Shown: positions 1 through 9,768, numbered from the stretch's first letter. The stretch: DNA of 64,000 bases from Anagrus nilaparvatae (GCA_022575985.1 JAKSXM010000247.1:5913501-5977500); one strand, 5' to 3'. A program made the numbers and translations. Notes: generated from the sequence alone by a model not told the origin.

Positions 1-364
1 TGTAATAAAATTAAATTAAAAAATATTAAACATAACATATTTGCTGATTACATGTTTACCATTATAGCAACTTATTTAAACTGAACTTATTTACGAAATT
101 CATATAAATTAAAATTGAATGATAATAATTTAATAATAATAGTGTGTGCTGTTTATTATATAAAATTAAAAATAAAATAAAGTATTTAAATTTAAATGGT
201 ATATTTGTAAACATAAACAATGTATTTAAATTTAAAATGCTTTATAAGGATATATTTGTATGTGTTTTAAATTTTGATTTTGATTAAATATCTTAAAATG
301 TATATGGATGCGTGAATTTTAAATTTATAATAACTTGTCATATAATTCGTTTTTGTAAAATTTT
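1..364. other. AT-rich DNA, no feature seen
   Basis: Very AT-rich sequence with short A/T runs. I see no ORF, RNA gene or clear repeat here. It borders the decayed LINE on its right and may be part of it or plain intergenic DNA. Confidence 0.5.
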
Positions 365-800
365 ATGAAAATACCCTTAGAAAGCGAGGCATTAAATAGT
401 TTGGTGAGATGTACAGCTATTATTGGCAGTGCCTTAGCTATGACACATTAAGGAATTTTATCATCACCTTTTGCCTGTGAAAAAAAGTGCGAAGCAGCCA
501 GAATAACATCATTCATAGACACTTCTTTGAAAACAAAGCCCTCTTATGAAGAACTGCTAATTATATTTGACGACAGTGAGGGGTCTTCAGTAGGAGAGAT
601 GGAGATATTTGAAAGGTATGAATTGAGTTCTTCTGGTTAAAAGCCATGACGGGCATCATTTACTTTTGGAATGAGTCCAAGACTCTTCATTTCCTTCCAG
701 AAATTTTTATTAGCGTCTAGACTACCACAAATTCGATTATGCATGTAAGAGCAACGAGCACTCTCAAACTGTTCCTCATATTCATTAGCAAGCAATAGAA
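365..800 (-). pseudogene. LINE ORF2 fragment (region before and at the start of the RT domain)
   Basis: Read on the minus strand, this stretch translates to text typical of CR1/Jockey-type ORF2 between the endonuclease and the RT palm. Examples are NRICGSLDANKNFWKEMK, then FFSQAKGDDKIP, then CVIAKALPIIAVHLTKLFNA. Several in-frame stops interrupt it: after the HGF segment, before EGFVFKEV, and before CVIAKALP. The endonuclease that should lie between ORF1 and this fragment is missing, and the catalytic RT motifs are absent. It is a dead, internally deleted and 3'-truncated LINE copy, continuous with the ORF1 remnants just upstream. The family assignment is from motif recognition, not alignment. 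Confidence 0.7.
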
Positions 801-806
801 ATTCAT

Positions 807-1931
807 CTAGATATTTTTTAGAGCCTGTCCTATGGTATCTTCTGCTATTGGACTATGTGCTACTGAGCTATTTAACCTACTGATACTTTGATTAAAAGAG
901 GGACTTGTACAAGTAAGAGTATAGATGGCATTTAGATCAGAAACTGACTTTACTGTGTAGGCACGCGTCCTATTTCTCCATCTAACTAGGAAGTCCCTAC
1001 CACTGTGCCAGACAAATTTAAAACCTAATTTCTGAGCAGTTTCCTTAATTAGTATGTATTGGTTACGAGCAGACAAAGTTAATACTTCATTAATAAAAAT
1101 ATTTTTGTTTGGCAAAATACTAGCAACCTCCGAATTTAAAGTAGATAAGTCAAAGTCTCTTGTTCTTAGATAGTTGCGAGATTTTTTCGTACGAATAACT
1201 AATTGAACCAGTTCAGGGTTTTTCAGGGTTATGATAAAAGATGGTAATTCAGCTGTTGTTTTCCGGTTATGTGTAGTGAGTGATTTAGAAAGGGCAAATC
1301 GAACCCTAGTTATGTCTGATCGATTGAAATTTGGGAGAACCATTTTTAAAATTGAGAAAGCTATACATTCTAAATTATTATCATTATTGATTTTCATAAA
1401 TCCCGGCATGAAAAGCTCCCTTTTTTCAATCGAAACGTTATTTGGTTTATCATTAATAGCTAACGAGGCAGAAGGTGTAAATGTTTGAGTGATAAGTGAT
1501 TTTTGGTACCTATTACAGTGTGTGATGCTAGAATTATTATTACTAATACTAAAATGTCTATTATTATTATCGCAGTTACTTCTACTATGACTAATATCAC
1601 GGTTATTTATTATATCAAGATTGTTATTGAAATTGAAATTATTTAATTTAAGATTATATTCTAAATTAGATAAATTAATATTAATATTACTTTCTAAGTT
1701 ATTTTTATTTGAATTAAAATCAATAATTTCATTGTTGTTATTATAATTATTATTATTAGTATTGTTATTTATATTATTAAAAAGAGTGTTACTATGAGAG
1801 TTCTGAATATTGTTCGGCTTCTTCATATTGCTGCTTGTAAGAGAGATTTTCTCATTATTTATAGTAGGTACTTCTGCTGTTGTTGTAGAAAAATGTAATG
1901 AGTTCTGGATGGAATGTACAAGTTCATTCAA
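807..1931 (-). pseudogene. LINE ORF1, C-terminal part (FP25-like domain, Asn-rich linker)
   Basis: A 374-codon open frame. The first half is a very Asn-rich low-complexity linker. The C-terminal part (about residues 180-340) reads like the FP25-like/ORF1 domain of CR1/Jockey-group LINEs, with IFINEVLTLSARNQYILIKE, KLGFKFVWHSG and FLVRWRN. In such elements ORF1 protein binds RNA and acts as a nucleic-acid chaperone. The frame differs from that of the PHD-finger ORF at 2072-2488. The 140 bp between them encode a coiled-coil-like segment (QQQIDTITKSLQELQLK) split by frame changes, so the two ORFs are probably one broken ORF1. No intact ORF2 follows. Confidence 0.65.
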
Positions 1932-2071
1932 ACGGTCTGTTTTCTGGTTTGAGAAAATAAATAATAGTGGTGTTGTTTGTACATTTCAATTGTAATTCTT
2001 GTAATGATTTTGTTATAGTGTCAATCTGTTGTTGAAAATTCGCATGAGTTGGAAAAGAGCATGAATTTACA

Positions 2072-2488
2072 TTATCTTGACATATAATTCGTATAATTCT
2101 TACTTGTGGAGTCTGATCTTCTCTCAGACATCGATTTTGAGTCCGAGCGTCTAGCTTTTAGAGTGGTAGAGTAGGATAGTCGAGCTTGTAAGGAGCTGCT
2201 ATTGGTGGAAGGCGTGCCCTTATTACTAGTATAAGTCCTCCTCTTTTGGGCGGAGTTTACGCCTATATTCTTTTTCTTCTTTACTGTACTATCCCTCTTT
2301 TCTTTTATGTTGTTGTTGTTGCAAATAGATATACACGTTACACACTTTAGTGATTGACTACCAGGTGTCAATGTAGCACATTTCCTGTGTATGTTTTTAC
2401 CACATGTAGAAGACTTGTACAGCAAGTAACTCTTTATTTTAGGCTGATCACAGATAATACAGAGTTCTTTTGCATGTGTTGATGCCAT
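2072..2488 (-). pseudogene. LINE ORF1, N-terminal part (PHD-like zinc finger)
   Basis: A 138-codon frame starting MASTHAKELCIICDQPKIKS. Cysteines and a histidine are spaced as in a PHD-type zinc finger: CIIC, then CGKNIHRKC, then CVTC (residues about 10-53). A Ser/Arg/Lys-rich tail follows. PHD fingers at the start of ORF1 are common in insect CR1/Jockey-like elements. With the FP25-like fragment downstream on the same strand, it forms a frameshifted ORF1. A host PHD gene is unlikely given the context and the short frame. Confidence 0.6.
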
Positions 2489-3340
2489 ATTAATTCCGCC
2501 AAGAATGAAAACAATAACAATGATGCATGCAGATTTACATGTATGTGTATGTTTTTCAACGAATATATTTTAAGTAAAATGCATTAATGCATTTATTATA
2601 TAGATGAATTACCATATATTATTATGATGATGACACTAGGGCAGCAGCAGCAGATGTTTGGGTCGAGATGAAAATTGTATAAATTTTTATATATATATTG
2701 CGTTTTAGTAAAAGAAATTTCGACGTCAATGTGTATGTAATGATGCTACAGTACGCCTTATTCTTGAGTGCAAAATTTAGCAATATCCTTCAATAACGAG
2801 ATGCACTTATAAAACTGATTATTCACTTGGTGACACATATGTTTTGACGAATTTTCCTTACTTTTGAAATAATTAAAACACTTATTTTATTTAAAAATAT
2901 AGTAAATAAAAAAAAAGAGCAAATTTCAATCGACCTCTTGCCGCGTCCGCGCCTTTTTATTGTGGACCAATCATGGCATATCACATCCAAGTATTTTCAA
3001 GACATCAATGGGACCCTTTGGAGGAAATTTAGAGAAACAAAAGTGAAAATAATCATCGTGAAACAAATTTTGTGGATGTTTGAAAGCTGCTAATGAATAG
3101 GAAAAATTTGGAAATTAGTTAAAATAGAGAAAAAATTTTTTTTCAGTAGTTCAGGTAAAAATACACATTTTCCCCAATCATATGTGAATATAAAAAGTTT
3201 CATTATAGTCATTATTTCAGGTTGAACTAGAATGCTGAATTAAAAAAAAATTTTTTCTGCTCTACGTCGGGATAACACGTATTTCCCGGACGCTACGCGT
3301 CCGAAAAAAACGCGTTTTCTCTACACAGACACAGAAAATG
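2489..3340. other. AT-rich DNA, no gene seen
   Basis: No ORF or RNA gene recognised. It probably contains 5' remains of the LINE near 2500. Around 3240-3340 it becomes the left part of a short palindromic repeat element. Confidence 0.4.
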
Positions 3341-3463
3341 TTATACGAGCCTTGTCCATAAATAAGGAATGACCCAAATCGCAGTTTACAATCCTCGGCT
3401 TTGCGTCGGAAGGTAATTTACGTGCGATTTGGGCCATTCATTACTTTACTGGACTCGAGCCGT
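3341..3463. repeat. Short hairpin (palindromic) element
   Basis: Two arms of about 50 nt (3341-3392 and 3412-3463) are imperfect inverted repeats around GACCCAAATCGCA / TGCGATTTGGGCC, with a short loop. The flanks are unusually CpG-rich for this AT-rich region (for example ACGCTACGCGTCC near 3290-3302). It looks like part of a small MITE-like repeat. I cannot place its ends or family. Confidence 0.5.
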
Positions 3464-3604
3464 AAATATACTATTTTTTTAAATTTAGAAAAAAATTGAA
3501 AAATTCAACTTTGGAGCAGTCGTATCTCAAAAGTATGCATCAGGAAGTGTAAAATAGGAATAATTTCACAAACTCAAGATAAACAATTACAAAAAAATTT
3601 TTTT

Positions 3605-3780
3605 TGCCGCTGTCGAATGACACCTTTGGGCCACTCTGACACTTTTGGGCAAACTTGACACTTTTGAGCCATTCTGACACTTTTGGGCCAATCTAACACT
3701 TTTGTGCCAATATGGTACTATTGGGCAAAAACGGACCTTGTGGGTGTAAGTGAACCTTATGGGGTATAATAAAATTTTCC
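3605..3780. repeat. Degenerate ~21-bp tandem repeat (GACACTTTTGGGC type)
   Basis: At least six imperfect copies of a unit like TGACACTTTTGGGCCA, ending near the Polinton's left target duplication. The same motif resumes in the same orientation at 22354-22430, right after the Polinton's right end. The element therefore inserted into or beside this array, which independently supports the placed boundaries. Confidence 0.75.
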
Positions 3781-3785
3781 ATTTT

Positions 3786-3791
3786 CTTAGT
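3786..3791. repeat. Left 6-bp target site duplication of the Polinton (CTTAGT)
   Basis: CTTAGT directly precedes the element's 5'-AGTAGTTAAG terminus and is repeated exactly at 22346-22351 after the right terminus. Six-bp duplications are typical for Polinton integrases. Confidence 0.9.
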
Positions 3792-5335
3792 AGTAGTTAA
3801 GTATATACTATGAACCTATTTTTTTTTTTTTTTTTATATAAAATTGCTGCTGATTCAGCAGTTTTATAGTGTCACCAAGAGCTTGTATTTTTTATGTACA
3901 AAATGATGTGCTATATATATCTTAATATATACTATATATATTTGAAAATTTATTTGTCTGTTTGTCTGTTTGTCTGTACCCTAATGACTCAAGAACCACC
4001 GAACCGATTGGCATGAAACCGGCGTCAAAATGAAGAAAAAAAAAATGCGGGTGACATAGGCCCTATATTTTCTGATTAACTATCGTAGTTTTTGAGATAT
4101 TTAATTTTTAGTATTTTTGAACTTGATAACATTTTTTAAAAATTTTATTAAAAATTGAAATATCTCGATACTATCGAAAAATTTTGGTATCGCACTTCAT
4201 AGTATTCAATTCAGCACTAATTTTTACGTATTCTCTGAAATTTTTATTCAAAACGAAGGTATCTTTAAAATTTTATAAAATATTTTAAAAAATTTTTACT
4301 ATATATTATATATATTCAACTCAAATTTTAGGGTATAGTATATTATATTATTTGTTTGTTTTTATTATATTATTGTATATTATATATTTGTTTGTTTGTC
4401 TGTTTGTTTGTTTGTCTGTTTGTCTGTTGGTCTGTACCATAATGACTCAAGAACCGCCGAACCACTTGATATGAAACCAGTGTCATAATAAAGAATAAAA
4501 GTATTCGGATAACATAGGCTATAGTTTTCTGACTCAGATTTCTTACTTTTGGAGACATTCAATTTTTACTATTTTTAGGATATATAAAATTTTTTGTAAA
4601 TTTGCTTAAAAAGTGAAATACCTAAAAAATATGATTAAATGTTACTGTCACAATTGGTATTACTTAATTTGGCACTAATTTATACGTACTAAGTTAAATT
4701 TTTTTATTTTCTCTATTATAACTAGAGAATCAATCAGAACCTATAATTTTTCATTAATGTTTCACCTACGCTGCTCTGAATAGTTTGAATGTCTTTGCAT
4801 AATTATAAATTTGAAGAGAAACATGATTTTTTTAAGCAACAGAAAAGTATTGAAGTAAATGTGAACAGGAGGGATTGAGTCTCATTCGAAAATTCTGAAT
4901 GTGTTTGCATAATTATAAATTTGCAATTAAAAATGATTTTTTGAATCAACACAAACAGAAGGAAATGTGACACAGGGGGGGGGCGGAGCCCCCCCCTCCA
5001 ACTTTTGCTAGTGACTATATATATTGTTTATACATACGATAAAAGGTATCAAGTTTCATTTGCTTTTTTTGTAATTCAAAATGTTTATTTGCTTAAAAAT
5101 CAATCTATCTTATATAATTGTTATTATTAATGTGAATATTAATAATATTGTTATTAATATTCATATTTTTAATATTTTAAAATACCTTTAGTTGCAGTAA
5201 GTAATTAAAATTTTTATATTAATTTTCCGAAGATATTGGATTTCAATTGATTAATCGCAAATTACGGTGAAATTTATATGACATAAATTCATTTAGCCTG
5301 TTGGAAGTTGTTGTAATTTATTATGTGATAGTAAT
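3792..5335. repeat. Left terminal inverted repeat, split by a Helitron-like insertion
   Basis: The outer part (3792-3919) is nearly identical to the reverse complement of about 22215-22345, including GTGTCACCAAGAGCTTG. After the insertion (3920-5011) the repeat resumes with TTATACATACGATAAAAGG, matching near 22200. A further matching block at about 5228-5330 pairs with about 21950-22036. The stretch between these blocks (5076-5227) is much less similar to its counterpart. Excluding the insertion, the arm is about 450 bp. Confidence 0.85.
3920..5011 (+). mobile_element. Helitron-like non-autonomous element (inside the Polinton TIR)
   Basis: It starts 5'-TC (TCTTAATATATAC) and ends with a G/C hairpin (about 4974-4997), then TCCAACTTTTG and CTAG followed by T. 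These are Helitron hallmarks: 5' TC, 3' hairpin plus CTRR, no target duplication. The same start and end appear at 31693-32331 and 45454-46093. This copy is longer because the 5' half (TTTGTCTG-rich, ACTCAAGAACC) occurs twice, near 3950-4300 and 4380-4700. There is no Rep/helicase ORF. Short frames at 4370-4562 only reflect the TTTGTCTG repeat. Confidence 0.75.
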
Positions 5336-5760
5336 TTGAATATTTTTCTCTTTTTTTAATAAATTTCATCGTCGTTGCGTTTGATTTTTGCAATTGTTTT
5401 TTTTTTGTTTTTTTTTGCTTACTTTTTTGTATGTGAAAGAATTTGTTATTTTGATGTTTATAAACTAATTTATAAAAAAAATCTAATAATAGAATTTTAA
5501 TTATGACAATGAATCAGGAATTTATTGGTGATTTGTGCTAGGTTTCTGAAAGAAATAAGCTTAATTTTTAATTTTTGGTTATTTATTGATACAAATAATA
5601 TATTTTTAGATACATAGGTAAATATTATATTAAAGTAAATGTTATATTATAGTAAATATTTATATTATTATAAAATGATGCGTAACAATTGATTTATAAA
5701 GAAAAAAATTACAAAAATACAATCAAATAAGGTATTAAAAAACTAGCTTATTACATATGG
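5336..5760. other. AT-rich Polinton left subterminal region, no gene seen
   Basis: Extremely AT-rich with T runs (for example 5397-5415). No ORF is visible. It lies between the left inverted repeat and the 3' end of the gene block. Confidence 0.5.
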
Positions 5761-5763
5761 TAC

Positions 5764-5822
5764 TGATCAAATAATCAAAATTCAATGCATAAAGTTCTTT
5801 TAAGAAAGGATGTGAATTTTTT
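5764..5822 (-). pseudogene. Duplicated 3' tail of the last Polinton gene
   Basis: On the minus strand this short stretch reads HPFLKELYALNFDYLIS. It closely matches the C-terminal end of the ORF at 5933-6244 (HLFLKELFALNLDYLLS). It lies about 170 bp downstream in the same orientation, without a start codon or the rest of the gene. It is most simply a local duplication of the gene's 3' end that has since diverged. Confidence 0.65.
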
Positions 5823-5932
5823 TTATGCTAATTAATATAATGCTAATTAATATATAATTTTATCATAATAAAATTTATAGATAATGATTGATAAGTTATA
5901 TATTATGTGAAACAATATTATTTTTTAAGATA

Positions 5933-6244
5933 TTATAAATCTAATTCATTACTTACACAACTTAAAAGGTAGTCTAAATTTAATGCAAATAACTCTTTTA
6001 AGAATAGGTGTGAATCAAATAGACTTGTGGCTTCTTTTTCGGGCATCTCTTGCTGTAGCTGTTTTCTTAATTCTTCGGTGACTTTTTCATCAAATTGTTC
6101 GCCTATTAATTTTACGTCTTTGACATTCACTTGGGAAATTAAATTTTTTTTGTTTTCGTTCAAGCGTTGAGTAATGTAATTTATAAATTTATCTTTCAAC
6201 GCATTTAAGTAACTTCTTTTAGCGTATAAATTTTCAAACTTCAA
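5933..6244 (-). CDS. Polinton tail protein B, unknown function (or 3' half of a frameshifted gene)
   Basis: A 103-codon frame starting MKFENLYAKRSYLNALKDKF, rich in Lys, Glu and Leu and predicted to be largely helical. Its ATG lies inside the last codons of the preceding ORF (11-nt overlap, different frame). Two readings are possible. It could be a separate overlapping gene, in line with the tight spacing elsewhere in the element. Or a single longer gene with 6234-6686 was broken by a one- or two-base change near 6240. I do not recognise the family. The C-terminal 17 residues are echoed in the remnant at 5764-5822. Confidence 0.55.
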   Translation of the reverse strand: MKFENLYAKRSYLNALKDKFINYITQRLNENKKNLISQVNVKDVKLIGEQFDEKVTEELRKQLQQEMPEKEATSLFDSHLFLKELFALNLDYLLSCVSNELDL

Positions 6245-6686
6245 TCGAACTTGATAAATTTTTTAGTGAGTCAAAGCTAATTTTTTTCAACACCAGACTT
6301 ACTTTAAACTTTTTATTTTCGGATTTAATTTCTTCTCCTGATATTTCGATTGCTTTTTCATAATAGCTACGGGTTAATTTGATTGTGAAATGTTTGTCTT
6401 GGAAAGTTTGTTCACTGCTTGATTCTTTTCCATGGAAGTAATTTTCTATTTTTGTAAAGTACGTTTGTAGATTTTTCCATCCTTCGTAGTCGAGAGCCAA
6501 GTACGCAGAGTTGACGTTGTTTCCGCATAATCGGAAGACGAATTCAAGCTCAGCTGTTGAAACATTCAAATCGAATCTGGTGAAAACTTTTTTACTAAAG
6601 GATCTATTTAGGCCATAAAAACTTGACAGCAGTAGGTGATGGAGCCCGTTGACGTTGTTGAAACTCTGCGCATCTGTATCTGCCAT
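6234..6686 (-). CDS. Polinton tail protein A, unknown function
   Basis: A 150-codon frame starting MADTDAQSFNNVNGLHHLLL. Its ATG lies one base after the TAA of the protease gene. No catalytic motif is recognised. The sequence is mixed alpha/beta in character, with an N-terminal segment (about 15-60) containing LSSFYGLNRSFSKKVFTRFD. By position after the protease at the 3' end of the late-type block, a minor virion or assembly role is possible, but this is inference. It may form one gene with the overlapping ORF at 5933-6244. Confidence 0.55.
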   Translation of the reverse strand: MADTDAQSFNNVNGLHHLLLSSFYGLNRSFSKKVFTRFDLNVSTAELEFVFRLCGNNVNSAYLALDYEGWKNLQTYFTKIENYFHGKESSSEQTFQDKHFTIKLTRSYYEKAIEISGEEIKSENKKFKVSLVLKKISFDSLKNLSSSIEV

Positions 6687-6687
6687 T

Positions 6688-7251
6688 TTATAATAATAAA
6701 GTTTTGCAATTGCAATTTTGCAATCTTAGTTGGTCGTTTAATCCGTTACCAAAGACTGCCTCTGACTGACTGATGCTCGTGTCTCTGCGTTTTTTTTTTT
6801 TATTATTCGATTTACGTTTGAGTCTTTCGACGTAACTCTTTGCTATTTTGTCATTGCGTCTTAAGTCGGTCGTGAATATATTTATGAAATCTTTCATTTT
6901 ATTGCCTCGTGACATGTAATTTAAGAACATTATGCAAAATTGTCCACAGACGTTGGACGTATCGCTTTGTAATGGTCTCGTATTCCATGTAAACTGTTTG
7001 CAGTTTTTTCTTATGCGTCTGACGTGATTGATAACGTAAGGAGGCAATCCGTAACTGTCGAAAAACAAACCTTGTCCATTGCGATTTACATATACCGCTA
7101 CCCAATGCTGGCCAGGTAGTGAATTGCCTTGGGTGTTGAATACAAAAGCAACAGGCTTAGTCCAGAGTCGAGGTATCTTGTCGGCTGGAAATACCCCAAC
7201 CGTGTGGGAGGGTATCTTAGATAGAAACCCCAAAATTTCTAAGCTGTTCAT
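6688..7251 (-). CDS. Adenain-like cysteine protease (maturation protease)
   Basis: A C5/C48-type cysteine protease, in Polintons the likely capsid-maturation protease. The full triad and oxyanion residue are visible. In numbering from the upstream in-frame start at 7311 they are H69 (GQHWVAVY), D85 (FFDSYG), Q115 (PLQSDTSN) and C122 (NVCGQFC). The Q-to-C spacing of seven fits the family. I choose the ATG at 7251 (MNSLEILGFL), because the frame from 7311 would overlap the previous gene by 58 nt, while the ATG at 7251 follows that gene's TAA by two bases. This gives 187 residues. The Lys/Arg-rich C-terminal third is expected to bind nucleic acid. No break is seen. Confidence 0.9.
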   Translation of the reverse strand: MNSLEILGFLSKIPSHTVGVFPADKIPRLWTKPVAFVFNTQGNSLPGQHWVAVYVNRNGQGLFFDSYGLPPYVINHVRRIRKNCKQFTWNTRPLQSDTSNVCGQFCIMFLNYMSRGNKMKDFINIFTTDLRRNDKIAKSYVERLKRKSNNKKKKRRDTSISQSEAVFGNGLNDQLRLQNCNCKTLLL

Positions 7252-7253
7252 TT

Positions 7254-7775
7254 TTATGCGTCTACTGTGTCTTCCCCTTGAGATAGATTTTTTAAATTTT
7301 GATTTAACCAAGCCTTTAGTTGTTGAGCATTGTTAAGTGCACAGCTGTATTTCACGTGATTGAATTTTGTTGCATGTTGTATGCAATACAAATTTTTCTG
7401 AGGTAAATTTTGGAAAGATGGACAATCGATTTCCGACTCTAAATTTATAACTTCGTTTGCTATGATTTTGTGTAGAAATATTGCTTTGTCACGACCACGT
7501 ACGTAAACTTTTCCTGCTTTTTTTGATATTAGCTGTAAATTTCTCGTCAAAATTTTACCGGTTATGTCTCCCTCATACCAATCTAATCCGTGATGGTTGT
7601 GGGTTAGCCAATTGTTTTGTCTTTGGGAGTCGTATGATATTTTTGTGGAATTGTATGGAGGTTTTGTTATCCAGTGTGACTGAGATTCGCTGTTTAGTGC
7701 TATTATTGCGACTTCTTTCGGTAAAGTCTTGTCTTCGATACCCTTAAAAAACTGTATATCCACAACGACATCCAT
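7254..7775 (-). CDS. Conserved Polinton protein, possibly nuclease-like, unknown function
   Basis: A 173-codon frame starting MDVVVDIQFFKG, followed by VAIIALNS, a HWITKPPYNS segment, NNWLTHNHHGLDWYEGDI (about 54-71) and KVYVRGRDKAIFL (about 89-101). An early Asp in a beta-strand, a conserved histidine cluster and the VxGxxK segment resemble a family of small proteins found with Polintons and other large invertebrate elements. The early acidic residue suggested an RNase H/DEDD-like fold to me, but a complete catalytic set is not visible. Treat the activity as a guess. It ends two bases before the protease start. Confidence 0.6.
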   Translation of the reverse strand: MDVVVDIQFFKGIEDKTLPKEVAIIALNSESQSHWITKPPYNSTKISYDSQRQNNWLTHNHHGLDWYEGDITGKILTRNLQLISKKAGKVYVRGRDKAIFLHKIIANEVINLESEIDCPSFQNLPQKNLYCIQHATKFNHVKYSCALNNAQQLKAWLNQNLKNLSQGEDTVDA

Positions 7776-7828
7776 TCTCAGTGTGAAAAATACGGCTAGC
7801 CGATCTGACTGTTTGTTTAAAAAGTTGA

Positions 7829-9160
7829 TTAACCACTAAAGTCGATAAAGCACTGTCGAGCGGCATCTATTTCGCATATCGAGTTATACTCGGAATAAAT
7901 GACGCAGTTGACAATTTCTTTCAGAGCTTCTGCGAAGCGAATTTCTATGCGCACGCTACCGTGCTTTACGAGATTCCAGTGGTCTTCGCTGGCCGATAGG
8001 TCGGGTGTCAAGTCAAATACGTAGAGGCAGAATCCTGCTGGATAGGAAAACCTGTCGATTCTGTTGCCTTGATTAAGGAAATGAATTCCAGTCCCGCTGA
8101 ATAATGTATGGTAAGCCTCGACGTAAGCCGCATTGTTGCCGGTGTAAACGGGTTGTAGTGGTGAGGAGGACGGTACCTGGACACCATCTACGTACATCGA
8201 CAGATAGTTTAGATTGAAATGCTGGAAATTAAATGGGTTGAGTTTTCGGTCCCCGTTGAAAGCTTTATTCGATACAAATCCTAAGATGATGCGTTTCGGT
8301 ATCTGACCTATAATAACTGAATCTATCGTGTGATTCAATATCCCCTGCGAAATAACGACTGATTTAACGTCGACTCTGGTTAAGTCGTACTTTGCCGTGG
8401 TTTTTGACAATGTATTTGCATGTGCGATGAGAACACCCGGTGAAATTTTTACTCTTCGTATGTGTAATGTAGCTTCGTCAAAATGTACGTAATGCGTACC
8501 TGTCTCGTCCATTAGTGTAAAAGCTGGTCGGGCTTTTATTAGTCTTACTTTCAAATCGACACCGTTTAGCAGGAACTTGTTTTGGTTGAAGACGTCACTG
8601 TGTAAGTGACCAATCATATCTATGCTTTTGTTAGCATTTAACATCATGCGACGTCCTTCTAGGCCAATATTACCGTCTTTTAAGTCATCCATCTTTCCCG
8701 CAGTGTCGTCGTACCAGCCGACACATTATAGATGCGAATTTTTCGAATCGTATCCATAGTTGAGCAAATTTTCAATGTATGCTCGGTAACCATAACCGTT
8801 ACCCGGCGGAGTTACGATTTTTTGATTAAAAGAGACTTCCACTTGACTGAAAAGCGAATGCATAAAATTATTTACCGGTCCAATGTTTTTTATTTTCAGC
8901 AAAGTTGCAGCATCAGCTTCGGCTTGGTCCTCGTCCGTTTTGATTGTAACTTTTAGGCTTAGCATGGTATGGGCCAGGTCTAGGTATTCTTCGGCGTTTC
9001 CCGGAATATTGAATTCTATCGGGCAATCATCTGTTAAGCTCGCGATCGGTTTGTAGTTAACCCAATGACTCGATTCGATGGTAACTTGTGTGGAAGGTAC
9101 GGTAAATAATTCTAACTCGCTTTTTATCGATTCGCATGAATGTGTATGCAGAAAAGCCAT
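7829..9160 (-). pseudogene. MCP: Major capsid protein (double jelly-roll), broken by one in-frame stop
   Basis: Two frames, 9160-8726 (144 codons) and 8692-7829 (287 codons), are in the same reading frame and separated only by a TAA at 8726-8728 and 11 sense codons. Together they span about 443 codons, near the size expected for Polinton major capsid proteins, the family often annotated in insects as F54H12.2-like. Recognisable parts are the N-terminal SHWVNYKPIASL and EFNIPGNAEEYLDL, the central FNQNKFLLNGVDLKVRL, and the C-terminal GSVRIEIRFAEAL. No other damage is seen, so the stop is either a recent nonsense mutation, a sequencing error or a read-through site. The ATG at 9160 follows the previous gene's stop by 17 bases. 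Confidence 0.85.
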
Positions 9161-9177
9161 TTTGAGTATCTTATATT

Positions 9178-9768
9178 TTAAGAAAAAATGTCGGCAAACG
9201 TATTCTTACTTGACCGTTTTTTGTCGTTTTTTTGCTTTTTCTGAATCTTTTTTCTTTTGTTTTTTCTTTTTTTCTTTTTTATGCCGTTTTTTTTTGACGT
9301 TGTTTTCCTTTTATTAGTTGTCTCCTTTTTTTTCTTTTTTCTTCGTTTTTTTTCTTGCCCAGTTGTACGCAGAGTGCCGAGTGTATTTAGCAAGTGACTG
9401 CTTAGAGCCGGATGTTTCAATTTATAACCTGACCCCTCCATTAGATACTTATCTAGCTGATCCTCTGCTTTTCTCTTTAAATTACCGACAGACTCGCGTG
9501 CATGGATGCGCAGAGACTCTTTGGCTGGTTTTTTGTTCAACGCGACATCTGACAGTACATTTATACCGGTCCGCCAAGCTTCTTTACCGACTACCTTAGC
9601 CCCTCTTGTAAATAAAGGTAGGATGCTGCGAAACAGTCCGCCAAGAAATGAGCCAATGCCGCTTCCCCGTTGATGTGGTGTTCCAATGTAAACGCGATTT
9701 ATACCTGTACTAAATGCACTTCCACCGCTCCCAATTTGACTGTTGTAGTAATCAATGTAGTGGGCCAT
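9178..9768 (-). CDS. Gly-rich, highly basic virion-type protein (membrane-active/pVI-like candidate)
   Basis: A 196-codon frame. Residues about 35-60 are a glycine-rich amphipathic stretch (RGSGIGSFLGGLFRSILPLF). It is followed by a helical segment with a conserved look (EAWRTGINVLSDV) and then an extreme Lys/Arg tail (residues about 138-190). Adintovirus and Polinton genomes carry small proteins compared with adenovirus minor proteins VI or X. The amphipathic part here would fit a membrane-disrupting role and the basic tail a DNA-binding role. The start follows an 18-A run in the leader. The Lys tail comes from A-rich sequence and could be partly slippage-expanded. Function is inferred from composition and position between the capsid genes. 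Confidence 0.7.
   Translation of the reverse strand: MAHYIDYYNSQIGSGGSAFSTGINRVYIGTPHQRGSGIGSFLGGLFRSILPLFTRGAKVVGKEAWRTGINVLSDVALNKKPAKESLRIHARESVGNLKRKAEDQLDKYLMEGSGYKLKHPALSSHLLNTLGTLRTTGQEKKRRKKKKKETTNKRKTTSKKNGIKKKKRKNKRKKIQKKQKNDKKRSSKNTFADIFS

Noticed and set aside
4370..4562. Two overlapping 60-codon frames with NKQT repeats
   Set aside because: They only translate the TTTGTCTG repeat of the Helitron-like element.
7252..7311. Protease start at 7311 (20 extra basic residues)
   Set aside because: It would overlap the preceding gene by 58 nt. The ATG at 7251 just after that gene's stop fits the spacing pattern of the block.
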